Positions 36,397-47,198 of a stretch of DNA of 64,000 nt are shown one piece after another. The translations under genes were made by a program, and so were the position numbers. The notes under the pieces were generated by a model. It was not told the DNA's origin. It searched no databases and saw nothing but the letters and a program-made list of their open reading frames with translations. The DNA lies in the NCBI GenBank assembly GCA_029204225.1, contig CM055100.1, forward strand, positions 6,966,933 through 7,030,932. Direction: 5' to 3'. The stretch comes from Diphasiastrum complanatum (lineage: Eukaryota > Streptophyta > Lycopodiopsida > Lycopodiales > Lycopodiaceae). Numbering within the stretch: position 1 is the stretch's first letter; each line of letters starts with the position of its first letter.

Positions 36397-37100
36397 CTAT
36401 TGTGGAAGGTCGAAAAATCTCGGTTTCCCGTCAATAAAAACAACCCTTTGCCCTTTCTCTTTCGCTTCAAGGATAATCTTTTTTCTTGCCAACCATTGAG
36501 TATTTGTTAAGTCATCATCCATATAAATGAAAGTACCTTTAAGCTTTGCCCTAAGCCGAAGGGCAGCATTGCGTTGTGAAAGCGAGCGGAACTTGATAAA
36601 CAAAACATTGTCATCAAATTTACTGCGCCAAGCAGTATCAAAACCGTCAGCCACATGAGATAACTTGGAAATGAGCAAATCCGTAGCTTCTTCCAACGGT
36701 TTTCCACCATTGGCAATGCCTCTTACTCTAATGTTAAAGGCTTTTTTGGCCCTTCTGGCTTGTTCACCCAAAACTGTCTCCAAATCGTTTTCCTTCGGAA
36801 AAGATGAAATCTGAGAGTGATTACCTTGCTTAAGGATCGATGTCGTTTCTTCAACCTGTTTTGCGAGTGATGAGAGTTTGCTGCCCATATCATCCGGTTT
36901 GAAGAGTGCTGCCCACGTTTTCGTCTCCTCGACTTGTTTCTCCAAGCTATTGATCTTGTTGGAAGTCTCCTCCAAGGCACTTTTTTCTGCAATTCGTTGC
37001 TTAAGATATATATTTTCTTGCTCAAGCTGCTCCACACGTTCCGTGACACCAAAAAGATCCTTAGCTAACTTGCTATTTTCAGCTTCAAAGAGGTGTAGTT
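36397..37100 (-). CDS. LINE ORF1: coiled-coil RNA-binding protein, 5' truncated
   Basis: Open from the 5' junction to a TAG at 36397-36399. The N-terminal half is a heptad-rich coiled coil (EQLEQENIYLKQRI, INSLEKQVEET). An RRM-like domain follows (FNIRVRGIANGG, VLFIKFRSLSQRN, FIYMDDDLT) and then a basic C-terminal region (LARKKIILEAKEKGQRVVF). No ATG precedes the coiled coil, so the native start is lost. It is in the same reading frame as ORF2, with 16 sense codons between the TAG and ORF2's first conserved residues. Confidence 0.88.
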
Positions 37101-37265
37101 GTAGAGGGAGTGTGTGAGAAAGAGAGAGTGACGTGTGTGTGGGTGTGTGTGTGTGGGTGTGACGTGTGTGAAAGAGAGGGAGAGTGTGTGAGTGAGAGGA
37201 GGGAGAGTGTGTGTGTGAGAATTTAGAAAGAGAGGGAGAGTGTGTGTGTGTGTGTGTGTGTGTGA
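37101..37265. repeat. TG/GA-rich array, right of LINE-1
   Basis: Begins GTAGAGGGAGTGTGTG and continues as irregular TG- and GA-rich words, including GTGACGTGTGTG and GGGTGTGTGTGTGTGGG, which also occur in the array at 32.4 kb. Confidence 0.9.
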
Positions 37266-37377
37266 GCTAGAGTGAGATTAGAGCTTAGGTTTGCCGTTTT
37301 CGAAATTAGGATTAGTTTTTAATTTGAAGGTTGAATTTAATACTATTGTTTTGTTGACACTAGATAGCTATAAGCTA

Positions 37378-37676
37378 TGCCCAGACAGCGGGATCCTTTA
37401 TGGGATCACGTCACCCTTAATTCAGGTTATGGCACATCAGGCACGAAGAAGTGAACTTGCAAGTATTGCGGGAACACTTATGGAGGTGGCCCCGTTCGAA
37501 TAAGGGCACATCTTTTACATCTTCGACGATGCGAGATCGTTGTTTGCACTGAGGCCCCAGAGTCACCGAGGATTGCAGAGATCAGGGACGACTCTTTGCT
37601 TCAGCAACATTCAGCACAGTTTGGAGGAGGACCAGCTCCTATCCAAGCATTTTCCTTGGGGGAGCTTTAGCAGATA
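37378..37676 (+). pseudogene. BED zinc finger of a hAT-like transposase (N-terminal exon)
   Basis: ATG at 37378 opens a BED-type zinc-finger domain: MPRQRDPLWDHVTL, then a TGA where Trp is expected, then TCKYCGNTY and RIRAHLL ending in HLRRC. Plant DUF659 hAT proteins start this way. The DUF659 part is found at 47.8 kb on the same strand, so the gene seems to have been split by about 10 kb of retroelements. The frame ends at a TAG near 37665. Confidence 0.82.
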
Positions 37677-37677
37677 G

Positions 37678-37699
37678 TTAGCGGAAGTACTTCCGCTAA
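37678..37699. repeat. Perfect 22-bp palindrome
   Basis: Arm TTAGCGGAAGT and its exact reverse complement with no spacer. It lies at the junction between the BED remnant and the gypsy derivative, next to a PBS-like TTTGGCGACCGG at 37700-37711. Confidence 0.9.
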
Positions 37700-38161
37700 A
37701 TTTGGCGACCGGAAAAAAAAAATTTGGGCAGATTATTTCCGGCGCCCAAGTTCCAACCCTCTATCACCAAGTTCCAGCTTGTTTGCAGGCTCATCTCTTT
37801 CATCCGTTCCTCCTCCCATTTTCAGCCCTCTCACTTTTGTTTGCAGGCTGTCCAGCCACTTCATACTTGTCACTTTCGTCCGTTTTTGTCTCCGTTTGCA
37901 GCCATTTTTCACACCTTGTTTGCAGGCTGTCCATCGCCCATCCTCAACCAAATTTCACGAAATTCCGACTCCGTTTGATATTCCAATTTGTCACTTGCCT
38001 CCTGGCTGTCCAGCGCATTTTCACAGCCTTCATTTTCACTTTTTTCATTTGCTGATTGTTGTCCTTTCTTAGTTGTGATAATAGTGATTTTAATAGACTA
38101 ATTTGGGGTGACAACAAGAGTCCGCCCTCTCAAGTTTTCGTCTATTCCTTCCACTATCATT

Positions 38162-41100
38162 ATGGCACATTCACCTACCCCGAGTGAGACTACTCATGAA
38201 ACCTTATCCGATCAGTTTCGTCACATGGATGAGACCCTTTCTGGCCTCGTTCTTCGCTTCGATACCGTTATGACCGGCTTTGCTACTATGCAGTCATAGA
38301 TTGATTCTTTACAGCCTCATGGTCCTGATAAAGCTCCTATTTTTCCTTCATTTGGGACTCCCCCTCCATTTGGATTTCCATCTTCCTCTGCTAGTCAGCC
38401 TGGTGGTGGACCGTTCATTCCACCTAACCCATCTCCTGGTTTCTTTTCACGTCCCCCACTTCCTGAGCCACACTTTGCTTGAGACTTTCGTGATAGGGTA
38501 CAGCTTGCTACCTATTCCGGTTCCTCTGACGGGAACTTATTAGAGAATTGGTTTGCTAAGCTTGACACATATTTTCAAATCTACCCTAAGCCTGATCCTC
38601 AGAAGATCCAGTTCGTGCTTTACATTTAGATGGACGCGCCGCCACGTGGTGGCGAGTTTATAGAGCTAGAAGGGCTCCATTTATGGCATACTTTTCGCCG
38701 TGACCTCCGTCATGCTATGATTGACCCTCAGTGGCTCGACCACCAACGTGATACATTTCGTAGTCTCACTCAGACCAGTGATCTTGCTTCTTATACAGAT
38801 CAGTTTATGGAGCTTTCTTATCTTTTCACAGATCTACAACCCACTGAGCTTATTTCTCGTGACATTGCTGGGCTTCGTGGTGCTTTATGTTATGATGTTT
38901 CTTCCTTCCGTCCTCCCACACTTGTTGAGGCGATGTCTCTTGCCAGTACTTTACAGCATAAGTACTCTGACACTCTTCCTTCCCGCTTCTCCCGACCCCA
39001 TCCTTTTGCTTCATCTTTTCCCGCTGCGTCCACCCCTACACCTACCCCTTCTGTTCCAGCTCTCTCCATTGTCCCTTCGTCTCCTCGTCCTCCGACTCCT
39101 CGACCTGCTTTTGTCCGACGTTACACGTCTGCAAAGTTCGCTGACCTTCAGCAGCAGCGTCTTTGCTTTCGTTGTAAGAGTCCTGACCATTTTGCGCGTG
39201 ATTGTCGTCAGCCTCTCCCTACTACTACTGCTGTTTTTTACCATGAGGGCACTACTCCAGATGATTCCGATATCTACATTCATATTTCTGATGAGCCTGA
39301 CCTATCCTCTGAGCCTTCCACTAATTTACTTCCTGCTACTTGCCATGCTCAGCTTGCCTATGCTACTTGGACAGGGCGTCCTGGTCCTCGCTCCATTCGG
39401 TTACGTGTACGTATTACAGGTCGTGAGTATATTGCTTTAGTTGATACTGGCAGCACTCATTCTTTTATTAGCAGTTATATCACTCGTCGGATATGTGCTT
39501 CACCTATTCCTGCTTCACAGCCTCTCACAGTTGAGGTTGCCAGTTCCCATTCTTTTCCTAGTTCTCAGATGTTTCAGCGTTTACCATACCACATTGGAGA
39601 TTTTTCTGGACAGGCAGATCTTTACATTATTCCTATGGACCGTTATGATCTTATCCTTGGTGCTGATTGGTTTGCATCTCTTGGAGCCGTTACACTGGAC
39701 TTGACACAGCAGACATTGACATTTGTACTTGATGCAATTACACACTCACTTGTTGGCATTGATTCTCAGGGAGACTTCCAGTTGGTTACCGGGAAGCAAT
39801 TTATGCGTAGCCTGCCAAAGGCTGACGATGCAGCTCTTCTTTCCATTCAGAGTACATCAGTTGTTGCTTCACTTTCACCATCCGTGGGTCCTCTTCCTCA
39901 GGTTGATGCTGCTTCGGATTTACAGGTTGTTGTTGTGTGCCTTGCGCCTATATGCCTTGATTCACAGATATCGTATTCAGTGATCATTCCTGGTTTCATT
40001 GATATTGAGGCCGTATACCTTGGTGGTATTTCTACTATTGCTTTTGCGCATACTTCAAATTGCCCTCCTAGTTCGGTGGTTGGTGCAATATCTTCTCCAT
40101 TGGTCTCTATATCTCCATCTCTTGAGTCTGTTATGGCCGATGTTCCTGCTAATTTCTATGGGGTTCTTCATGGGTCCACGTTTGATGGTTCCCTCGCTAT
40201 TGGTGATCAGGTTGTATCTTCTTTCGCTTTACTCCATGGATCTCTGCTTGAGGTTTGTGATCTGCCTCATGATATTTCTATGGTTCCTGACATGATTCAT
40301 GCGCCTTTGGCCCTTACTGTTACACATTTTTCATCCGAGGATATTTGCCAGATGGTCACTATTACTTATCTAGGGTATTTAAATGCTGGGATCTTTCTAG
40401 ATGAGTACACGGACATCCTTCCGTCTCATGGTGTTTCTACATATAGGTTTGCTGCAGTCCATGCCGATGGTATACACTTTTGGGTTCATGCGACTGATTC
40501 CTTTTTACCTCTTGATATTTGGCATTCCTGGTTATTACGTATCGCTTGGATTTCATTTGGACCTATTGCTTACACTACTGCTTCATTTTCAGCTATGGAT
40601 ATATGGCATTCCTAGTTATTACATATAGCTTGGTTTTCATTTGGACCTGTTGATTGGTGCTAGTTTTTCCATATTACTGATCGCCTATGGTGCGGATATC
40701 TCTATGATTATGCATGTGGCTCTCTATCTGTTCCTTGGATTGTTGCTCATTGTCAGGCTTGGCATATCCTGTTGGCTTGGGTTATTGCCTCCGTTCCAGC
40801 TACTGTTTGTCTGGGTGATCTTCAGGTTTCCTGTCATTTCAGGTTGCTCCATATCGCTTGGTCTCCGATGCTGAGTTGCCAATTTGTTCTGGTGTTCCGA
40901 GACCATCAGGGTACCTTGAGAGAATTCCTTCTCCTCTCTTGGATAGTTTTTGGGGATGTTGCCGCCATGTACTTCAGTGTTGCTCATATGTGCTTTGATA
41001 CTCATTCCCAGCTACACGTGGATATTGCTCCGATGCTTGCTACTGATGTTGCGGATCCTGTTCCTCGTTCCAATGCATTTCTTCTATTCCTCACTTGTGC

Positions 41101-41818
41101 GCCTGGTGTATACTTTGGGATTACACTTGCGGCCAGTCCCGATGGGTCATCCGATTCTCCATCCGTTTTTGGTGTATCCTATGATGGAATCTTCTACCTT
41201 CTCGGGCTTTTTGGATACCTTGGTGCTCGAGAGCTTATTACCTGGGCCAGTTCTCATTTACAGCATGTTCAGCAGTGTTATCAGACCTCAGTTGATCGTC
41301 ACCGCCGCCATGTTGAGTTTCAGCTTGGAGATATGGTTTATCTACGCCTACGGTTTGCACGTCATCATTTTGTCCAGGGCCATGCTTCTACCGAGAAGCT
41401 TGCACCACGTTATTATGGGCCTTATCGCATTTTGGTGGTTCTTAGTCCAGTTACATATCGCTTACAGCTTCCTGCTTCCACACGCGCCTGTTATGTATTC
41501 CATGTCAGTTTATTACGTGCTGCTATTGAGGATGACGCTCCTTGTGATGCTGAGTTTCCTACTGCTCCAGAGTTATTTCCATTTTTACCTGCTGCTATAT
41601 TACAGGTTTGTCTATACCATAGTCGACGCCACCGGCAGATTCAATTTTTGGTCCAATGGGATGGCCGTCCTATTGAGGAGGCCACATGGGAGCCTATTGA
41701 TGTCTTTTATCATACACCATCACTTGCGGATCAGGCTCGTGCTCTTGCTACACTTGTTGATTCCTCTACATCAGATGTTGCTCTAGCTGTTGATGCACCA
41801 GAGCTTGCTGCTACTTGA
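38162..41818 (+). pseudogene. Gag-protease-unknown-integrase tail-chromodomain polyprotein
   Basis: One reading frame from the ATG at 38162 to TGA at 41816-41818, with stops at about 38297, 38481, 38627, 40613 and 40661 and a local frame disturbance near 38620-38680. Gag: a LDGRAATWWR box in a shifted frame, then the zinc knuckle CFRCKSPDHFARDC near 39165-39210. Protease: LVDTGSTHSFI near 39440 and LILGADWF near 39655. From about 39850 to 41240 nothing like RT, RNase H or the DDE core is seen; instead comes a hydrophobic, Trp/Phe-rich segment. After this: FQLGDMVYLRLR and YYGPYRI (integrase C-terminal domain), then a chromodomain (FLVQWDGRPIEEATWEP). Chromodomains in such integrases direct insertion to marked chromatin. 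Confidence 0.85.
40513..40660. repeat. 84-bp-period tandem duplication in the unknown segment
   Basis: A block of about 60 bp containing GGCATTCC recurs 84 bp (28 codons) later (40521 and 40605). It encodes a repeated peptide (DIWHSWLLRIAW-like). The second copy carries the TAG that interrupts the frame at 40613. Confidence 0.8.
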
Positions 41819-42279
41819 TCCAGTTTCTTTTCGGCAATTGGGTCTTTTTCTTTTGTGCCAAGGAGAGTTATGGACTCGGCTCATTACATTCGCCGCGTCC
41901 ATTTACATTTACTTTACTTCATGCATAAGCAGGCCTTGGGCCCTTTTTTATTCATTAGTGACGCTTAGACTATATGGTTGGCCTTTGGCCTTATTATTCA
42001 TTATTAGGCCATTTGGACATATTACTGGAGAGTGGGGGCCTTCTTGGAGGGCGCACTATTTTCCCTCCCAGTTGGGCCCTAGCCACCGGAAGCTTCCTTT
42101 TAGGGCTTCCTCTTGGCTATAAGTAGGGAAACTGTGTCATTTGTTATTCCGCTGATGATATTGATCTCTCTCTTTAGCCTCCTTAATCTCTCACTTTCCT
42201 GCTTTCTAGGGTTAAGTCTTGCTTATGTGCTGCTTTCATAGCTTAAGTCTTGCCTATGTGATGCTTTCATAGCTTAGCT

Positions 42280-42926
42280 CTAGATCAGTTGTGACTCTAT
42301 TCGTAACTGCAACTGCCAACAGCACGTAGTGGCTTAATCCTAATTGTAAAGTATAGATTAACTATTCTTTTAATCAGTTAGCTATGTGTATATATACAGC
42401 GACTTATCAGTTGCTTCACTTAAGCTCCATGGATAAGCTCCACAAACACTAAACATCCAGAGCACAATTGTTTTGTTCTTTCTCTCTGTTATCACAGAGT
42501 ATCGTCTCAGGAAGAACACGAATCTGTCTGCATTCAGACTGTATTTTCTACAGGACTAAATATATCAATGTTCCAAGTAATCTAGATCGTGTATGTTGAA
42601 TGCCTACTTCATTATGTTCAGATAGATTCATGCTCGTAGATAAACTTATTCGTAGATTAAAATATTCATGTGACTAATAGCATACATCGATTTGTCGTTC
42701 TAATCACCTCACCTAAAACGCTTCCGCAAAGCTAAATCTAAAACCCAAATAATTCATGCATGGCTATGGAATCGATCTTGTCGATCCGGTGACTTCAAAG
42801 CCGTGATCAAGTAAGGCAGACTTCGATCTGTCAAAGTCTATCTGAATCCGATAGACGTAGTTGCATGCACGGAGGATCCCGCATGCTTCACTCTATCGCG
42901 ATGGGTGCAGACATCGAATCCCAACA
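42280..42926 (+). mobile_element. 5' LTR of copia, family X
   Basis: Ends CCCAACA at 42926 and is followed directly by a primer-binding site. A TATA-like TATATATACAG lies near 42390. The same LTR occurs inverted at 12031-12490 and 47199-47490. Its left end cannot be fixed because no complete copy is present. Confidence 0.8.
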
Positions 42927-42940
42927 TGGTATCAGAGCAG
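42927..42940 (+). other. Primer-binding site of the copia at 43-47 kb
   Basis: TGGTATCAGAGCAG directly after the LTR end, matching the initiator-Met-tRNA type of primer-binding site in plant Ty1/copia elements. Confidence 0.9.
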
Positions 42941-43063
42941 TTATCACTACTCTCTGATTCTTGCAGGTGGAACTGACATTATCAGAAAGATTGTTCTGAT
43001 ACAGTGTAGACATTTTCCAATCATATAATCTACTATTTGCATACACCCATCCTGAAATTCCAA

Positions 43064-46000
43064 ATGGATCCGCAACCACAGTCTGCTCTAATGGTAGACA
43101 AACTCAATGGTTTGAACTACCACTTATGGAAATTCAAGATGAGGGTTGTACTGATGGCCAAGGAGCTTTAGGAAATAGTCATTGGAACCGAACTAATTCC
43201 CAGTGTCGATAAGCAAGCCATTTCCAAGTGGAAGCTCAGGGATGGCAAGGCCTTCGCCTTGATCACCCTTAACATCTCCGACACACAGATTGGCCACATC
43301 AGACAAGCCCAATCTTCAAAAGAAGCTTGGAACATATTGAGTACACTATACGAAGTGAGAGATGTCACTTCGAAGCTGCATCTGAGGAGAAAATTCTTCT
43401 CACTCAGAATGTCCGATAGTGATTCTGTTCAGAATCACATTAATCGAATTAAGACTCTATTAGAGCAGATGGCGGCAATAGGTTCAGTCGAGAACTCCGA
43501 CGTTGTAATGACCTTATTGTCCAGTTGGCCAACCTCTTATGAAAACTGGGTGATGATGATAACCACACACTCGGATATAACATTGTCCAGAGTCTTAATC
43601 ATGCTGTTGCAGGAGGAAACAAAAAGAAATGGGGCATCCTCGTCCTCCATCAACAACTCACAAGCATTATTCACCAAGAAGAACACAAGGAAGCAACAGA
43701 AGAAGAAAGTTGTCTGACACAACGACAGCAATCAGAAGCAATCACAGAAGACTCAGAATCAGCCACCTGCTCAGAACAAGAAAAGACTCTTCTGCAGGTA
43801 CTGCAAGAGGACGAACCATGAAATCCAGGACTGTCGAATCTTGAAGTTCAACGACGACAAGAAGAAGCAACTGGATCAGCAAGCCCATGCAGCCAACACA
43901 AAGCAGAAGATCGAAGAAAACGACGATGAGCAAGAAGTCTTCATGGTGAACCATCACCATGTCGAACAATCGGAAGAATGATTCCTCGATTCTGGAGCAA
44001 CGCAACATATGACAAGCCACCAAGAACAGTTTATCGATTATTCAGCCTACAACAAATTCGTTCACCTTGGAAATAGCAGCTCATAGAGAATTGAAGGTGA
44101 AGGTACTGTAAGACTGAATTTTCAGAATGGATTATCAAAGCTCATACCAAATGTATTGTACGTCTCAAATCTAACGACAAATCTGCTGTCAGTCAGTTGA
44201 ATAACAGACTTAGCACATAAGGTAGAGTTTCAGGTAGATTCATGTCGAATTCTTGATAAATGCACGAGAGTCCTTGCACTCAGAAAGAGGCAAGGATATC
44301 TCTATAGGCTTAGTCATTGTAATTTTGTAACTGATCGTGCTTTAAGCAGTTCAACATCTGTTAATAAATGATTGATTTGGCATTATAGACTTGGTCACCT
44401 TAATCATGTATCAATAGGCTACATGTCTAGACATTGTTCAGTTCATGATTTAGACTATAGAATTGTCGACCCTCCTGTCTGCCAAAGCTGCATCATAGGA
44501 AAGCAGGCAAGAAGGCCATTTAAGTCAAATCAAGAACACATATCTAAAGATTTGCTAGACATTGTACATACTGATGATATATGTGGCCCAATGCAAACAC
44601 CATCACTGCTTCATGCTAAATTCTTTATTACATTCATAGATGACAACTCTAAAAGGACTGCTGTAAATCTTCTAAAGCACAAATCTGAAGCCTTCTAGTT
44701 CTTCAAGAAATATAAAGAAAATGTTGAGTTGCAGACAGGCAAGAAGATCAAAGCTCTTAGGAGCGAGTACATCTCAAATCAAGGATTATTGCTCAGCCAA
44801 CGACATCGAGCAACAGTTTGATGCTTCCTATTCTCCACAGTCTGGAGAACAGGACCTTAGTCGAGTCTGCCAAATGCATGATAACTCATGCTTTGTTGCC
44901 CAAATAATTCTGGCAACATGTTGTATCAACAACAACTTACGTGTAGAACCGATGTATAACTAAAGCCTTACTTGACAGCAAAACTCCTCATGAAGTTTGG
45001 ACAAGATTCAAACCTTCATTAGAACATCTGAAAGCATTCGGATGCACTGCCTATGCTCATGTCCCAAAGGACAACAGAAAGAAATTAGATGAGCATTCAT
45101 TCAAGACTATTTTTGTTGGCTATTGTACTTCTAATGGAATGTATAGACTGTACAATATAGAAACCTGTAAAGTTTTTACTAACAGGGATGTGACTTTTAT
45201 CGAAGATCAGTTTATTGATTTGAAGGGCAAGGACCAAATGCAGTCTACATTTTCTGCCCCGACCACTGATACTTATCGGAAGATCATTTCGATTCCTTCC
45301 AGTAGTCACTTAGAAGAAGACGAAGAAGCTGCAACTCAGGAGCAGCTGACACAGCCGACACAACGAATTTTGCAGCCAGAAACTTTGACCAGAAGATCAA
45401 CAAGAACTCGAACTCAACCTGTCCGATACACTGATGAGTTCGCTCACTATTCTATTCAAGAGCCAACCATAGTTGAAGAAGCTATGTCACAGGCCGATTC
45501 AGATCTCTGGAAAGAAGCGATGGACAAGGAGTACAACTCATTGCCGAGGAACAACACATGGACTGTCACCAAGCTGCCAGCAAACAAAAAGGTAATTGAC
45601 TGCAAATGGATCTTTAAGATGCAATACAAAGCAGACAGCGGTATCCACAGAAGGAAAGCTCGACTCGTGGCAAGATGATTCTCACAGATTCCCAATATCC
45701 GACTACTTCGAAACTTTCAGCCCAGTCATCAAGCACACCTCTATTCGACTGCTACTTTCATATTCATATGCTGCTGCTACAAATCTTGAGGTACACCAAA
45801 TAGATGTACAAACAATATTCCTCAATAGAGTTATCGAGGAGGATATCTACATAATCCAGCCAGAAGGCTAAATCCTCAATGGTCAACAAGATCAAGTATG
45901 CAAACTCCATAAAGCTTTGTACGGTCTGAAGCAATCATCTAGAGCATGGTTTCATCGAATCAACACGTTCTTGATCGATCATGGATTCCAACCTAGCTCT

Positions 46001-47016
46001 AGAGACTATAATGTATATTTCAAAGGTGTTAATCGATTCTTTGTCATCGTCACACTTTACGTGGATGATATGTTGTTGTTTGGCAACAATATTGCTCTGA
46101 CAAAGGATACGAAGAGGATGCTATCCCAAGAATTCGAGATGACAGATCTTGGAGAAGCGCATTATTGTCTCGGGATTCAAATCCACAGAGACAGAAGCAA
46201 AAGACTCTTCTATATTACTCAGCAGAGGTATTTTTATAATTTGCTGATGAAATTCAATTTCATGAATTGCAAGTCTAAACCCATGGATCCAAGTCTTAAA
46301 TTATCCAAGGAACAGTGCCCTCAGACCAATGAGGAGAAGGCCGAAATGAAGGGATACCCATATCAATCTATTATCGGGTCCCTGATGTAGGCAATGATCT
46401 CGACCAGGCCAGATCTTGCATATGCCATCAATTCCTTGAGTTAGTACATGACCAATCCTAGCACGATCCACTAGAAAGCTCTTATCAGAGTAATCAGATA
46501 TGTACGAGCTACTATTGACCTCTGTATCTGCTATGGTGATGATAATCCATCCGATATCCATACTCTTCATGGATATCCAGATGCAAACTGGGCAGGCGAT
46601 ATTGACACCAAAAAATCGACTTCTGGATTTGTCTTCCGATTCAACAATGGTCCGATATCTTGGAACAGTCGAAAACAAACCTCCATTGCAATGTCATCTA
46701 CAGAACCTGAATACATTGCAGCCTCTCAAGCTGGTTGAGGAATTTATTGTCTGACAGTCTTCTCTAACAATGATACAATCTGATAATTAGAGTGCTATTG
46801 CATTATCTATCAATCCTAGATTTGATTCTAGGAGCAAGCACATCGAAATCAGATATCACTACATCAAGAGCAAGATATCAAACAAGGAGGTAAGTCTGAA
46901 ATTTTGCAAAACCCAATACATGGCAGCTGACATATTTACAAAGGGATCACACAAGAATTTTTGTGCTATCTTGAATTTACAAATCAAGGCATTCAAGGAT
47001 CCAGATTAAGGGAGGG
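43064..47016 (+). pseudogene. Degraded Ty1/copia polyprotein (gag-PR-IN-RT-RNase H)
   Basis: All five domains are recognisable in order but broken by many stops and shifts. Gag from the ATG at 43064 has a stop at 43168; its zinc knuckle CRYCKRTNHEIQDC is near 43795-43840. Protease: LDSGATQHMT near 43985, preceded by a TGA in place of the usual Trp. Integrase: WHYRLGHLNH, CQSCIIGKQ and HTDDICGP in 44372-44698. RT from about 45480: KVIDCKWIFKM, YGLKQSSRAW, TLYVDDML. RNase H: STSGFVF, then SKHIEIRYHYI and YMAADIFTKG near 46930. A polypurine tract (AAGGGAGGG) at 47008-47016 precedes the 3' LTR. Confidence 0.93.
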
Positions 47017-47198
47017 TGTTGGATTTTTATCCTCTCCATCCCTATATCTCTACTAATCTAGATCCATTCACTAGTTGTTGTAAATACTTGCATAGTGGGG
47101 AATCTTGGCGCTCTGTCACACCTGTAACAATAATGGTGTTAGCTAATAAATTATAGTCACTAATTACTCATTAGTAATCAAACTATAGACTGAACTTT
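47017..47198 (+). mobile_element. Start of the copia 3' LTR, interrupted
   Basis: TGTTGGATTTTT directly follows the polypurine tract, as the start of a 3' LTR should. After 182 bp the sequence switches to an inverted family-X LTR at 47199. No equivalent of these 182 bp was seen at the left of the 5' LTR. Confidence 0.7.

Larger units (their letters stand above)
32611..37100 (-). mobile_element. LINE-1: 4.5-kb LINE with intact ORF2, 5' truncated
   Basis: Flanked by GTAGA at 32606-32610 and 37101-37105. The 3' end carries an (ATTCTA)n-like tail instead of poly(A), preceded by a region (32631-32668) with outer complementary GTCTT/AAGAC and an inner 6-bp stem GTGCCC/GGGCAC. ORF1 runs into the right-hand junction without a start codon, so the copy is truncated at its 5' end. 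ORF2 has no stop in 1167 codons, which points to a recent insertion. Confidence 0.93.
37700..42280 (+). mobile_element. Gypsy/chromovirus derivative without RT, RNase H or integrase core
   Basis: Order: leader (37700-38161) with several GTTTGCAGGCTGTCCA-like repeats, gag-protease, an unrecognised coding segment, integrase C-terminal part, chromodomain, then an LTR-like region (about 41820-42280) with a TATA-like CTATAAGTAGGG and a 31-bp tandem repeat. No 5' LTR copy was found, so the left boundary is approximate. Confidence 0.75.

Noticed and set aside
37378-37700. Reading 37.3-37.7 kb as the 5' LTR of the gypsy derivative
   Set aside because: It encodes a BED finger and shows no similarity to the LTR-like sequence at 41.8-42.3 kb.
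38721-39440. 239-codon alternative frame over gag-protease, and the 278-codon frame at 40950-41786
   Set aside because: Shadows of the polyprotein frame; Leu/Phe-rich because the DNA is T-rich.
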